64,000 bases of DNA from Bifidobacterium saimiriisciurei (GTDB lineage Bacteria > Actinomycetota > Actinomycetes > Actinomycetales > Bifidobacteriaceae). The stretch lies in assembly GCF_010667655.1 (NCBI RefSeq), contig NZ_WHZU01000001.1, positions 248,001 to 312,000 on the forward strand, written 5' to 3'. The translations under genes were made by a program, and so were the position numbers. This document shows, piece by piece, positions 42,934-53,763 of this stretch (the stretch's first letter is position 1; each line of letters opens with the position of its first letter). The notes under the pieces were generated by a model, which was not told the DNA's origin, searched no databases, and worked only from the letters and a program-made list of their open reading frames with translations.

Positions 42934-44847
42934 CTAAGCGAGGAAGTCGCGGATGACGGGGAGGAAACGATCGCCGTAGAGCTCGAGCTTGTGCTGGCCG
43001 ACGCCGTTGACCTCGAGGAATTCGTCGTCATCGGTCGGCTTGAGCTCGCACATGCTGCGCAATGATTTGTCGGAGAACACGATGTACGGCGGCTTGCCGA
43101 TCTCGCGCGCGATCTCGGTGCGCAGCTCGCGCAACCGGTCGAACAGTTCGGCGTCGGTTCCGGAAAGCTCCTCGGGAACGGCGGAGCGTGTGCCGCGCGA
43201 CGGGCCGGACGAACCGCCGTATGATGATTCGCCGTCCCGGCCGGCGGGACGTTCCACCTGCTTGATGACCATGTGGAAGTCGTTGCGCACGGTCTGCGCG
43301 GCACGCGTTCCGAATGTGATGGTCTGGTATTTGCCGTCCTCCACGGCAAGATAGCCGTCCGACGTCATCTGCGATATGACGTCGCGGATGCGCGCCGCCG
43401 GCACGTCGCGAAGGCTGCCGTACGTGGGCGCGGAGTCGAGATGCCGCCAGTCGTGCATCTCCTGCGCGTCGGAGCCGCGCAGTATCTGGGTGAGCTTGCC
43501 GGCGCCGAGATTGCGCGGCCGGCCGTTCTCGCCGAGGCCGAGGAGCACCTGCACGTCATGCACGCATCGGCTTACGGCCACGGCGATCTTCGTCACGTCG
43601 ACGGTCTCGAACTCGCTGTCGCAGTTGGAGCAGCCGGAGCATGGCGTATCGTCGGTCTCGCCGAAATACGACGTGATGTATCTATGCAGGCAGTCGGTGG
43701 TGCGGCAGTAGCCGATCATGCCGTCGAGCAGCACGCGTCGGCGGTTTCGTATGATTTCGGCCTCGTCGGCGCTGAGGCGTTCGTTGTCGCTGCCCATCTC
43801 GATGAAACGGCGTCGGGTGGTGATGTCGCCGTCGCTCCACAGCAGGGTGCATCGGGCGGGTTCGCCGTCTCGCCCGGCACGGCCGGCCTCCTGATAGTAG
43901 GCTTCGATGCTGTCGGGCATGTTGTGGTGGACGACGTAGCGCACGTTGGATTTGTCGATGCCCATGCCGAATGCGTTGGTGGCGACGACGACATGCGCAT
44001 CGTCGTTGACGAAGTCGCGTTGCGCCCGGCTGCGTTCGTCGGCCGGCAGCCCCGCGTGGTAGCAGACGGCGGCGATGCCGCGGCCGCGCAGGTCGTCGGC
44101 GAGCGCTTCGGTCTCCTTGCGCGTGGCACAGTAGATGATGCCGGATTCATCGGGCCGGGCGGTCACGTATCGTTCTATCCATTGGCGTTTGGCGGTGGGC
44201 GTGGCCTTGATGACGTCGAAGTACAGGTTGGTGCGGTCGAAGCCGGTGACGCTGACCTGGGGATTGCGGAGCCCGACGAGGTTCACGATGTCGTGGCGCA
44301 CGCGTTCGGTGGCGGTCGCGGTGAACGCGGCGATGACGGGACGGTATGGCAGGCCGGCGCTGAAGTCGCCGATGCCGAGGTAGGCGGGGCGGAAGTCCTG
44401 CCCCCATTGGGAGACGCAGTGGGCCTCGTCGATGGCAAGCAGGGCGATGCGGTTCCGGGCGGCGAAATTCGTGAACTGCTGGGTGCCGAGGCGTTCGGGC
44501 GCCACGTAGACGGCGTCGCATCGTCCGGAGGCGGCTTCGGCGAGCGCGGCGGACTGCTCTTCGAGGCTTTGCGTGGAGTTGACGTAGACGGCGTGGATGC
44601 CGTTGTCCTCGAGTCCGGCGACCTGGTCGGCCATGAGCGACACCAGCGGCGAGACGACGACGGTGAGACCGCCGAGCAGTACGGCGGGTATCTGGTAGCA
44701 GATGGATTTGCCGGCGCCGGTGGGCATGACGCCGAGTGCGTCGCGGCCCTGCAGAATCGCTTCGATCAGCGGCTCCTGACCGGGTCGGAACCCGTCGTAG
44801 CCGAAGTAGTGCTTGAGCGCCGCCCGCGCATCGTTCATGTCTGCCAT
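42934..44847 (-). CDS. recQ: ATP-dependent DNA helicase RecQ
   Basis: A 637-residue 3'-5' helicase for recombination and fork repair. Walker A 'VMPTGAGKSICYQIPAVL', DEAH box 'LAIDEAHCVSQWGQDFRPAY' (RecQ aromatic loop), motif VI 'YYQEAGRAGRDG'. The RecQ zinc cluster 'CLHRYITSYFG...CSGCSNC' follows near 400, then the RQC winged helix and a C-terminal HRDC domain (~555-637). ATG 44847 follows a CGGGAGC site. It is a single-gene unit downstream of the TetR gene on the same strand. Confidence 0.96.
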   Translation of the reverse strand: MADMNDARAALKHYFGYDGFRPGQEPLIEAILQGRDALGVMPTGAGKSICYQIPAVLLGGLTVVVSPLVSLMADQVAGLEDNGIHAVYVNSTQSLEEQSAALAEAASGRCDAVYVAPERLGTQQFTNFAARNRIALLAIDEAHCVSQWGQDFRPAYLGIGDFSAGLPYRPVIAAFTATATERVRHDIVNLVGLRNPQVSVTGFDRTNLYFDVIKATPTAKRQWIERYVTARPDESGIIYCATRKETEALADDLRGRGIAAVCYHAGLPADERSRAQRDFVNDDAHVVVATNAFGMGIDKSNVRYVVHHNMPDSIEAYYQEAGRAGRDGEPARCTLLWSDGDITTRRRFIEMGSDNERLSADEAEIIRNRRRVLLDGMIGYCRTTDCLHRYITSYFGETDDTPCSGCSNCDSEFETVDVTKIAVAVSRCVHDVQVLLGLGENGRPRNLGAGKLTQILRGSDAQEMHDWRHLDSAPTYGSLRDVPAARIRDVISQMTSDGYLAVEDGKYQTITFGTRAAQTVRNDFHMVIKQVERPAGRDGESSYGGSSGPSRGTRSAVPEELSGTDAELFDRLRELRTEIAREIGKPPYIVFSDKSLRSMCELKPTDDDEFLEVNGVGQHKLELYGDRFLPVIRDFLA

Positions 44848-44890
44848 GCTCCCGAGTCTATGGCCGGGCGGCGAAAACCCGACGCGCCGG

Positions 44891-45541
44891 TCAGCGCACG
44901 GCAAGACGGATGTTCTCACGCAGGGAGTCGATGCCGGCGGCCCTGGTGGTGGAGCTGATGATGGCGGCCATGAATTCGATGGATTCCTTCCGCCCGTTTC
45001 TGAACCAGTCGCGAATCACGTTCATGACGCCGCCGAGGATGTAGTCGAACTGGTAGTCGCGCACCATCCGCGCGTGTTCGATGTCCACGTCGTCCGCGCC
45101 TTCCAACGCCGCCGAAACGGGGTCGAGCGCATCATTGCAGATGTCGCGGATACTGTCGGCAAAGTCATTGAACAACGCATTGCCGAAGGACGACATAAGC
45201 ACGGAGAACAGCCCGTCATGCTCGTCGATGTAGGTGAGCGCGGCGACGGCGAACGGTCGGTACTCCCCCGCGATCATCTCCTGCGCGTGGTTCTCGACGA
45301 CGTCGCGGAACTGTTGCACGGCATCGTCCTCGATCCGGCCGAGCAGCTCCTGCACGTTGTTGTAGTGCGCATAGAAGGTCACGCGGTTCACGTCGGCACG
45401 GTCGGCCAGCTCGGTCACGGTGATGGATTCCACCGGCTTGGTGCGCATGAGCTCGATGAGCGCGTCCGCCAGGCGGGCGCGGGTGCGTCGCACCCGTCGG
45501 TCGCCGTTCGGTTTCGTCGTGCGCACTGCCGTCTTCGTCAT
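44891..45541 (-). CDS. TetR-family regulator of the YhgE/Pip pair
   Basis: A 216-residue repressor with an N-terminal TetR HTH ('SITVTELADRADVNRVTFYAHYNN', split around ~35-58) and an all-helical effector domain. The HTH and 'YIDEHDGLFSVLMSS' resemble the DhaS/YxbF-like TetR branch. ATG 45541 follows CAGGAGC. It is divergent from two YhgE/Pip genes, and palindromes lie between; the frame continues upstream antisense to those genes, which is not coding. It likely represses the pair in response to an unknown ligand or envelope stress. Confidence 0.85.
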   Translation of the reverse strand: MTKTAVRTTKPNGDRRVRRTRARLADALIELMRTKPVESITVTELADRADVNRVTFYAHYNNVQELLGRIEDDAVQQFRDVVENHAQEMIAGEYRPFAVAALTYIDEHDGLFSVLMSSFGNALFNDFADSIRDICNDALDPVSAALEGADDVDIEHARMVRDYQFDYILGGVMNVIRDWFRNGRKESIEFMAAIISSTTRAAGIDSLRENIRLAVR

Positions 45542-45582
45542 TGTCGATGCTCCTGACCGTTGTTGAAGGACCGTCCCGTAGG

Positions 45583-45645
45583 AAAAACGATATGTATTGT
45601 ATATCGATTTTTCCTTACGATTGATTATTACACTACACTTGTAGT
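45583..45645. promoter_or_regulatory. Palindromes in the TetR-YhgE divergent promoter
   Basis: AAAA-CGATAT-gtattgt-ATATCG-ATTTTT (45583-45612) and ACTACA-CT-TGTAGT (45632-45645) are inverted repeats of TetR-operator size in the 186-nt gap. Confidence 0.5.
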
Positions 45646-45727
45646 ATAACTTATATCCGTAAGTTTTCGCTGCGACGACCATACGTCGCGCAAGCCGCAG
45701 GACATCAACGAGATTCACCGAGGGACA

Positions 45728-48346
45728 ATGAAACACGTATTCCAGGTATTCGCGCGCGACATCCGCCGCATACTCGCCGTGCCCATGGCCGTGATCACGG
45801 TGCTGGGCATCTGCACGATTCCCGCGTTGTACTCCTGGTTCAACGTCGCCGCGTTCTGGAACCCGTACGACAACACCGGAGCGCTGCGCGTGGCCGTGGT
45901 CAACGAGGACAGGGGCGCGAAGGACGAGACCATGGGCGAGCTGAACATCGGCGACCAGGTGGAGACGTCGCTGCACGACAATCATCAGCTCGACTGGACG
46001 TTCATGGAGCGCGAGCAGGCGCTTGACGAGGTACGCGCCGGCAGAAGCTACGCGGCCATCATCATCCCTAGGGATTTCTCGGCCGACCTCATGACCATCG
46101 CCACCGGCGACTTTCATCAGCCGAAGATCGACTACTACGCCAACGAGAAGACCAGCCCCATCACGCCGCGCATCACCGACACCGGCGCCGGCACATTGGA
46201 ACGACAGATCAACAGCCAGTTCCTCTCCACGGTGAGTAAAACGGCGGCCGAAGCCATGGCCAAGGCCGCGAACACGACCTCGGCCCATGCCGATGCGGCG
46301 CACCGCGAGACGTCGAACGGCGTGAACAAGGCGCTGGACGGCATCGACGACGCCGAGACCAAGCTTGATTCGCTCATCGCCGCCGTGGACGACGGGTCCG
46401 CGAAGGTCGCCGAGGCACGGAAGGCATTGAACGGCATCTCCGGCAAGGCCGCGAAGGCACAGAACACGCTGGACTCGGGCATCGCGTCGCTGAGCGACGC
46501 ACAGAACGGGCTGACCTCGCTCAGCTCCGGGCTGGCGGTGAAATCGGCAAGCGCCTCGGCGGCGCTGTCCACAGGATCGCAGAATGCGAACTCGTTCATC
46601 GGCAAGGCGTCCGGCAGCGTGCTCGGCGCCAAGGAACGGGCCGATTCCGCGGTGGACTCCGCGCAGGATGCGGTGGATGCGAACGCCGCCATCGTCGACG
46701 CGCTGAAGGATTCGGAGTTCGCCGGCACGGACTCCGGCAAGGCGCTCATCACCCAGCTGGAGCAGCGCAATCAGGAAAGCCGGAAGGCCCTGGACGCCCT
46801 GCGCACGGCCGGCACGAACGTCGGCGACAGCGCCACCGCCATCGCCGGCGCCGCCAACGACATCGACGCGGCCAATCAGAACACCATCGCCGCACTGCAG
46901 AACACCCAGTCGACGCTCGGCGGCACCACGACCTCCGGTCTCAACAGCGCGCTCGGCTCGTTCTCCGCGAGCGCGACCACGCTTTCGGGAACGCTCGCCA
47001 AGGTCGGGCCGGCCGTGGACGAGGCGGATACGGCGCTCAATCAGCTCAGCACCACGCTCGCCAAGACGTCGAAGGCTCTCAAGGGCTCGAAGCAGTCCCT
47101 GGCCGCGACCCGCACCACGTTGAACGACATCGGCTCCGACATGAACGCCGCGTCCAGCGCCGGCACGTTCGACAGGCTTCGGTCGGCGCTCGGCGCCTCG
47201 TCCGACGAGGTGGCCTCGTTCGTGGCCTCCCCCACCGCACTGGAGACCCATACCGTGTATGCGCTGAACTCCTATGGTTCGGCCGTGGCTCCGATGTTCA
47301 CGAATCTGGCGTTGTGGATCGGCGCGTTCACGCTGGCGATGATGGTGCATCTCGAGGTCGACGACGAAGGCATCCCCGGACTGACCTCGAGCCAGAAGTA
47401 TCTGGGACGCTGGCTGCTGCTGGCCGTATTGTCCTGCGTGCAGGCGCTCATCACGACCACCGGCAATCTCGTCATCGGCGTGCAGTCGGCGAATGTGCCG
47501 GCGCTGTATCTGACGACGATGTTCATCGGCGTGGTGTACGTCTCCATCATCTACGCGATGTGCATATCGTTCGCCCATGTGGGCCGAGGCCTCACCGTGC
47601 TGCTGACCGTGCTGCAGGTGCCGGGCTCGTCGGGCATGTATCCGATAGAGATGATGCCGAAGGAGTTCCAGCGCATCTACCCGTTCCTGCCGATCACCCA
47701 CGGCAACAACGCGTTGCGCGAGACGATCGGCGGGTTCTACGGCGACCACTACTGGCGGTATCTCACGACGCTGACGCTGTTCGCGGCCGTGGCGTTCGTG
47801 GTCGGCATGACGTTGCGCCCGTATCTCAACAATCTCAACACGATGGTCTCCCGGCGGTTCGCGGCCACGGACCTGCTGGCCGCGGAGAAGCCGGTGGCCA
47901 TGAGGAACCGGTACCGGCTCGACCAGATGCTGCGCGCGCTGAGCGATTCCGAGGAGTTCCACGCGGGCATCATGCGACGGGCGGCGATGTTCGAACGATG
48001 GTATCCGCGGCTCAAGCGCGGGGCGCTGGTCGCCGGCATCATCCTGCCTATAGGGCTGACGGCGTTCTCGCTGACCACCGGCGAGAAGATAGGCATCCTG
48101 ATGGCCTGGGTCATCTGGATCGTGGCCATCATCACGTTCCTCATCGGCATCGAATTCATCTACGACGGCATCCAACGACAGATTCGATTGGGGAACATGG
48201 ACGGCGATGAGCTGCGCAACGTCTACCGCGAACAGCGTCTGCACAAGAAACCGTTGAATCCGCTGAGCATATTGGACGCCGGCGAGCGCGGAGGCAGGAC
48301 GCCGAAGCATTCGGCGGCTGCCGGTACAGCACGAAAGGAGGCGTGA
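45728..48346 (+). CDS. YhgE/Pip-family membrane protein, first of two
   Basis: An 872-residue protein. The N-terminal helix (~18-38) and 'IPALYSWFNVAAFWNPYDNTG' are the YhgE/Pip signature, shared with ABC-2-type exporters. A long Ala/Ser/Asp-rich extracellular region (~150-500) is predicted to be coiled-coil. Six membrane helices follow (~515-720), with 'QVPGSSGMYPIEMMPKEFQ' between, and one more pair near the C-terminus. Relatives include a phage-adsorption protein of Lactococcus and the EsaA-like parts of type VII secretion, but the function here is unknown. The stop is 4 nt before the next ATG. Confidence 0.85.
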   Translation: MKHVFQVFARDIRRILAVPMAVITVLGICTIPALYSWFNVAAFWNPYDNTGALRVAVVNEDRGAKDETMGELNIGDQVETSLHDNHQLDWTFMEREQALDEVRAGRSYAAIIIPRDFSADLMTIATGDFHQPKIDYYANEKTSPITPRITDTGAGTLERQINSQFLSTVSKTAAEAMAKAANTTSAHADAAHRETSNGVNKALDGIDDAETKLDSLIAAVDDGSAKVAEARKALNGISGKAAKAQNTLDSGIASLSDAQNGLTSLSSGLAVKSASASAALSTGSQNANSFIGKASGSVLGAKERADSAVDSAQDAVDANAAIVDALKDSEFAGTDSGKALITQLEQRNQESRKALDALRTAGTNVGDSATAIAGAANDIDAANQNTIAALQNTQSTLGGTTTSGLNSALGSFSASATTLSGTLAKVGPAVDEADTALNQLSTTLAKTSKALKGSKQSLAATRTTLNDIGSDMNAASSAGTFDRLRSALGASSDEVASFVASPTALETHTVYALNSYGSAVAPMFTNLALWIGAFTLAMMVHLEVDDEGIPGLTSSQKYLGRWLLLAVLSCVQALITTTGNLVIGVQSANVPALYLTTMFIGVVYVSIIYAMCISFAHVGRGLTVLLTVLQVPGSSGMYPIEMMPKEFQRIYPFLPITHGNNALRETIGGFYGDHYWRYLTTLTLFAAVAFVVGMTLRPYLNNLNTMVSRRFAATDLLAAEKPVAMRNRYRLDQMLRALSDSEEFHAGIMRRAAMFERWYPRLKRGALVAGIILPIGLTAFSLTTGEKIGILMAWVIWIVAIITFLIGIEFIYDGIQRQIRLGNMDGDELRNVYREQRLHKKPLNPLSILDAGERGGRTPKHSAAAGTARKEA

Positions 48347-48350
48347 CGCC

Positions 48351-50591
48351 ATGACTGCACGAAAGACACCGGTCATGACGGCGATCACGACGACGATCGC
48401 ACGGAAGTTCAGGAACGTCGGCCGCATCGTCGCAGGCGACGTGCGGCGGATCACGTCGAACGTCACGGCCGTGACCCTGGTCATCGGCCTGGTGGCCATG
48501 CCATCGCTGTTCGCGTGGTTCAATGTGGCGGCCAATTGGGATCCGTTCGGCAGCACGGGCGAGCTCAAGGTCGCCGTGGCGAACAACGATGCCGGCTACC
48601 GCAGCGACCTCGTGCCGGTGAAGGTGAACGTGGGCGAGAACGTCGTCTCGGCGCTGCGCGCCAACGACCAGCTCGACTGGGTGTTCACCGATGAGCGGGA
48701 CGCCGTCGACGGCACCGAATCCGGCGAATACTATGCCGCCGTGGTGATTCCCAAAACGTTCAGCCGTGACATGATGACGCTGTTCTCCGCCGACACCCGG
48801 CAGGCGAAGATCGCCTACTACACGAACGAGAAGAAGAACCCGCTCGCCCCGAAGGTGACCGGACAGGGCGCCGACGCGGTCACGGCGCAGGTGAACGACA
48901 CGTTCAACACGACCATCTCCAGTGCGGGCCTGACCATCGCCTCACAGCTCGCGGAGTCCCTGGACAGCGATTCGGCGCAGACGCTCATCGGCAATCTCAA
49001 CGCGAACATCGACCGTACCTCCAAGCAATTCGACCTCGCCGCCGACAACCTCGACCAGTACGGCGACGTGCTGGATTCGGCGCAGACGCTGGTCGCCACT
49101 TCGGCGGGGCTTGTGGGCAAGGCGGGCGGCAGCGCGGCGGACGCGCGCAAGGCCACCGACCAGGCGAAGCAGGGTGTGGCCACGGTCGCCGCCACCCTGG
49201 ATTCCTCGGCCGATACGGTCGGCGATGCGCTCGACGCCAGCGCGAACAGCTATCAGGCCGCCGAGGCGAGCCTCGACAAGGTGTTCGACGCCGTGGGCAC
49301 GCAGGGCGCCGACTCGGCCAAGCAGCTGCGCGCCGTGGCCACGAAGATCGGCGACCAGGTCACCGCATATCAGGACCTTCGCGGCAAGCTCGCGGCGCTG
49401 ACCCCGACCACCGACGAGGGCACGCGGCTGCAGCAGTCGCTGCTCGGCGATATGGACGAGGCGATCGCCAAGCAGACCGCCGTGCGCGATTCGCTGAACT
49501 CCGCGGCCGACGGCATCGACAAAGGGCTGACCGACGGCGACCGGAAGCGGGAGGAGGCCAAGACCAAGGCCGAGGAGGCACGCAAGACCATGGCGCAGGT
49601 GAGCGACGACTTCGACAAGGGGCTCAAGACGAAGCTCGCCGCCATGTCGTCGGCCGCGTCGGACGCGTACACGGAGACGGTCGAGGCGACCTCACGGCTG
49701 GAGACCATGTCGTCGGAGCTTTCCGGATCGGCGGATTCCATCGCCGCGAGCATGGCCGGCGCGCATACCGACATCGCCGCCACGGCGAAATCCCTGCGCG
49801 CCTCGGCGAACAGGCTCAGCGACCTGCACGGCAAAATCGCCAAGGCGCTGAACAGCGGCGACCTGAAGACCGTGCGCAAGATACTGGGCGACGACCCCGA
49901 GGCCCTGGCCACGTCGCTGGTCTCGCCGGTCGGGCTCAACCGCAACGCGGTCTACAAGGCCGACAACTTCGGTTCGTCCATGGCGCCGATGTATACGACG
50001 CTGGGACTGTGGATGGGCGCGCTGCTGCTGTCGCTGGCCATACTCGTGCAGGTGTCGGGAGAGCGCAAGGCCGCGCTGGAACGGCCGACGCCCGGTGAGA
50101 TGTTCCTCGGCCGCTTCGGCATCTATGCGATTCTGGCGCTGCTGCAGAGCACGGTCATGTGTCTGGGCGAGCTCGTGTATCTGCGCGTGCAGTGCGACGA
50201 TCCGTGGCTGTTCATGCTGGGAGGCTGGGCGACGTCGCTGACGTTCGCATTCATCGTCTACACGATGGCGGCCGCGTTCGGCGCGCCCGGCAAGGCGTTG
50301 TGCGTGCTCGTCATGGTGATGCAGATCACCGGCGCCGGCGGCTCGTTCCCGGTCGCGGTGCTGCCGGACTTCTTCCAGGCGGTGCATCCGTTCCTGCCGG
50401 CCACGCACGCCATCGACATGTTCCGCGCCGCCGTCTTCGGTGTCTACCGGAACGACTACTGGATTGCCATGGGCCGTCTGGCGGTGTTCATACTGCCGAT
50501 GCTGCTGCTTGGTCTGGTGCTGCGCCGCCCGCTCATGCGGCTCACCGCCAAATCGGAGGCCAATCTGCGGCGCACCAAGGTGCTGGGATAG
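48351..50591 (+). CDS. YhgE/Pip-family membrane protein, second of two
   Basis: A 746-residue paralogue of the preceding gene. 'MPSLFAWFNVAANWDPFGSTG' after helix 1 is the family signature, followed by the same acidic 'VAVANNDAGYRSDLVPV' strand. A long Ala/Asp/Lys-rich coiled-coil ectodomain spans ~150-520, and six helices fill the C-terminus with 'GAGGSFPVAVLPDFFQ'. An AAAGGAGG site lies within the end of the upstream gene, so translation is probably coupled. The two proteins may form one complex in the envelope, an inference from their tandem order and shared control. Confidence 0.85.
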   Translation: MTARKTPVMTAITTTIARKFRNVGRIVAGDVRRITSNVTAVTLVIGLVAMPSLFAWFNVAANWDPFGSTGELKVAVANNDAGYRSDLVPVKVNVGENVVSALRANDQLDWVFTDERDAVDGTESGEYYAAVVIPKTFSRDMMTLFSADTRQAKIAYYTNEKKNPLAPKVTGQGADAVTAQVNDTFNTTISSAGLTIASQLAESLDSDSAQTLIGNLNANIDRTSKQFDLAADNLDQYGDVLDSAQTLVATSAGLVGKAGGSAADARKATDQAKQGVATVAATLDSSADTVGDALDASANSYQAAEASLDKVFDAVGTQGADSAKQLRAVATKIGDQVTAYQDLRGKLAALTPTTDEGTRLQQSLLGDMDEAIAKQTAVRDSLNSAADGIDKGLTDGDRKREEAKTKAEEARKTMAQVSDDFDKGLKTKLAAMSSAASDAYTETVEATSRLETMSSELSGSADSIAASMAGAHTDIAATAKSLRASANRLSDLHGKIAKALNSGDLKTVRKILGDDPEALATSLVSPVGLNRNAVYKADNFGSSMAPMYTTLGLWMGALLLSLAILVQVSGERKAALERPTPGEMFLGRFGIYAILALLQSTVMCLGELVYLRVQCDDPWLFMLGGWATSLTFAFIVYTMAAAFGAPGKALCVLVMVMQITGAGGSFPVAVLPDFFQAVHPFLPATHAIDMFRAAVFGVYRNDYWIAMGRLAVFILPMLLLGLVLRRPLMRLTAKSEANLRRTKVLG

Positions 50592-50613
50592 CGGCTGGGA
50601 TAGCGGGCTCCCC

Positions 50614-50762
50614 GTTCACTCTTTTCCAAACCCCGCGAAGAGCGAACGGATCGTTGTTCGCAAAACGCCAAAGCGCACATGCTCAACCTGCAAAACGGCT
50701 GAGCATGTGCGCTTTTGGACACCTGCGGATTCACTCTTTCCCATCCCCTGAAAAGAGTGAAT
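50614..50762. terminator. Three consecutive hairpins between convergent yhgE and metB
   Basis: GTTCACTCTT/AAGAGCGAAC (50614-50647), AAAGCGCACATGCTCA with its exact complement (50670-50715, followed by TTTT on both strands) and ATTCACTCTTT/AAAGAGTGAAT (50729-50762). The central one is the best two-way intrinsic terminator. Confidence 0.75.
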
Positions 50763-50772
50763 CCACAAGACC

Positions 50773-51942
50773 TTACTTCGCGCGTTCGAGGGCCTGGTCG
50801 AGGTCGGCGATCAGGTCGTCGACGTTCTCGATGCCCACGGAGAGGCGGATGAGGTTGTCGGGCACCTGCAGCGTGGTGCCGGCCACGGAGGCGTGGGTCA
50901 TGGCGGCCGGGTGCTCGATGAGCGATTCCACGCCGCCGAGCGATTCGGCCAGCGTGAAGATCTCGGTGGATTCGGCGAACTTCAGCGCCGCGTCACGACC
51001 GCCGGCGAGCTGCACGGAGACCACGCCGCCGAAGCCGCCGTGCATCTGACGGACGGCGATGTCGTGGCCCGGATGCGATTCGAGGCCCGGGTACAGCACC
51101 TTCTCCACCTCGGGCAGGCCGGCGAGGTGCTCGGCCACGGCGAGCGCGTTGGCGCTGTGGCGCTTCACGCGCAGCTCGAGGGTCTTGAGGCCTCGGGTCT
51201 GCAGCCAGGAGTCGAACGGGGCGGGCACGGCGCCGGCGGAGTTCTGCAGGAAGGCCACGGCGTCGCGCGTCTCCTCGTCGTTGGTGACGATGGCGCCGCC
51301 GACCACGTCGGAGTGGCCGCCGATGTACTTCGTGGTGGAGTAGACCACATGATCGGCGCCGAGTTCGAGCGGGTGCTGGAGCACCGGCGAGGCGAACGTG
51401 TTGTCGACGACCACCTTGGTGCCGTGCTCGTGGGCGAGCGCGGAGACGGCCTCCACGTCGGTGATGCGCAGCATCGGGTTCGACGGGGTCTCCACCCAGA
51501 TGTAGGCGTAGTCGTTGGCGGCAAGCGCCTCCTTGACGGCGTCGACGTTCGAGATGTCGACCACGTCGAGGCCGACGCCCCACGGCACGAACACCTTGCT
51601 CAGCAGTCGGTAGGTGCCGCCGTACACGTCGTCGCCGAGCAGGATGCGGTCGCCGGGCTTCAGGGTGGAGCGCAGCAGCACGTCGATGGCGGCAAGGCCC
51701 GAGGAGAACGCGAGCGCGTACCTGCCGCCCTCGATGGCGGCGAGCTGGGTGTCGAACGAGTCGCGGGTCGGGTTGCCGGAACGCGTGTAGTCGTAGCCCT
51801 TACGCAGGTTGCCGACGCCGTCCTGCTTGTAGGTGGACGTCAGGTACAGCGGCGGGACGACGGCGCCGGTGGTGGCGTCGGGCTCCTGGCCGGCGTGGAT
51901 GGCGCGGGTGGCGAGCTGGGTGGCGGTGAAGTCAATGGTCAT
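50773..51942 (-). CDS. metB: Cystathionine gamma-synthase/lyase-type PLP enzyme
   Basis: A 389-residue Cys/Met-metabolism PLP enzyme. The N-terminal 'TRAIHAGQEPDATTGAVVPP' and 'YDYTRSGNPTRD' bind PLP phosphate; the Schiff-base lysine is in 'YSTTKYIGGHSDVVGG'; 'SLGGVESLIEHPA' is the C-terminal substrate loop. Sequence alone does not separate gamma-synthase from gamma-lyase. With the cystathionine beta-synthase-like gene just upstream on the same strand, a reverse transsulfuration route (homocysteine to cysteine) is as likely as methionine synthesis. AAAGGAAACATCCCC precedes the ATG. Confidence 0.85.
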   Translation of the reverse strand: MTIDFTATQLATRAIHAGQEPDATTGAVVPPLYLTSTYKQDGVGNLRKGYDYTRSGNPTRDSFDTQLAAIEGGRYALAFSSGLAAIDVLLRSTLKPGDRILLGDDVYGGTYRLLSKVFVPWGVGLDVVDISNVDAVKEALAANDYAYIWVETPSNPMLRITDVEAVSALAHEHGTKVVVDNTFASPVLQHPLELGADHVVYSTTKYIGGHSDVVGGAIVTNDEETRDAVAFLQNSAGAVPAPFDSWLQTRGLKTLELRVKRHSANALAVAEHLAGLPEVEKVLYPGLESHPGHDIAVRQMHGGFGGVVSVQLAGGRDAALKFAESTEIFTLAESLGGVESLIEHPAAMTHASVAGTTLQVPDNLIRLSVGIENVDDLIADLDQALERAK

Positions 51943-52029
51943 GGGGATGTTTCCTTTATATCTGTAGTTGTGGTTGGTTATCTATTTTGCTGTTTACGGT
52001 TTGCGTGATGTCAGCCAGGTGTGCCGGTC

Positions 52030-52144
52030 GGACGATGTCCATTCCGCGACACACTCAAGGCCGTTCGGCCGCCACTCCGGTGTCTGCTTGGCGGAGCCTA
52101 GCAGACACCTTCGTTAGCTTACGGTCGCGGAACAGACATCGTCC
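52030..52144 (+). repeat. Branched structured element, copy 1
   Basis: Outer stem: GGACGATGTC and TTCCGCGAC (52030-52050, split by CA) pair with GTCGCGGAA and GACATCGTCC (52124-52144, split by CA). Inside are the block ACACTCAAGGCCGTTCGGCC (52051-52070), an apical hairpin GGTGTCTGCT/AGCAGACACC (52079-52109), and AGCTTACG before the closing arm. The same blocks occur at 60629-60718 on the other strand. It fills most of the 234-nt gap between metB and cbs. Confidence 0.75.
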
Positions 52145-52176
52145 TCCCTGCGCGAGGGATACAATCTCCTTCACCG

Positions 52177-53205
<1,029 letters not shown>

Positions 53206-53763
53206 GTCTCATATCCCTTCGAAGTGCTGGGTTCCAAGTACTGCTTGCGTTCGTTGCGTTGCGTTCGTGGCCAGCCGCCGCCCCTTCGGCGCTGGTGCAA
53301 TGCGGTACTGGAATGAGACGATACCGGATGCCGGTTTCCGTTCGGTTGAGATTTCCCGTGAATCCCGTGGTGTCGTTATAGATAAATCCGCTAGCCTGTT
53401 CGAGATTGCCGAATCCGTATGGTTTTCGCCGTTTCACGGGAAACTTTCGTCAATCGGATATGACAGGACCGTGAGGATTTTCGTTTGGGATTCCAGGAAG
53501 AAGAATCGTCCTATTTCCAGTTATGCGTCACTGACCAGCGCCCGCACGATTCGCGCGACCAATGCGCGGATGCCTCGTGCCTCGGGGCGGCGGCTAGCGA
53601 CAACAACAGGAAATGAACGTCATGGCTCAAACAGTAGCACACGCAATCGCGCCGGCGTGTCGAAACATCACGTTTCAACCCCGCCGGCGCGGTTCGTCCG
53701 CTGTCTTCGCCGTCTTTTGCGTGGGACTTGCACCACACATGACCGATAGTCGTCGGCACGTCG
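53206..53763. other. 558-nt gap without a gene
   Basis: Both strands have only short shadow frames. An inverted pair TTTCCCGTGAA (~53347) / TTTCACGGGAAA (~53433) is the only structure seen. The sequence is less GC-rich than its neighbours, and it leads into the tandem hairpin array. Confidence 0.4.

Noticed and set aside
45542-48586. A very long minus-strand open frame continuing upstream of the TetR gene, antisense to the first yhgE gene
   Set aside because: It is Arg/His/Gly-rich with no family features; the plus strand encodes a clear YhgE protein. Long antisense frames are expected in GC-rich coding sequence.
51943-52176. SAM or other known riboswitch between cbs and metB
   Set aside because: The structured element is on the opposite strand to both genes and lacks SAM-I/II/IV landmarks; a related copy occurs in an unrelated gap.
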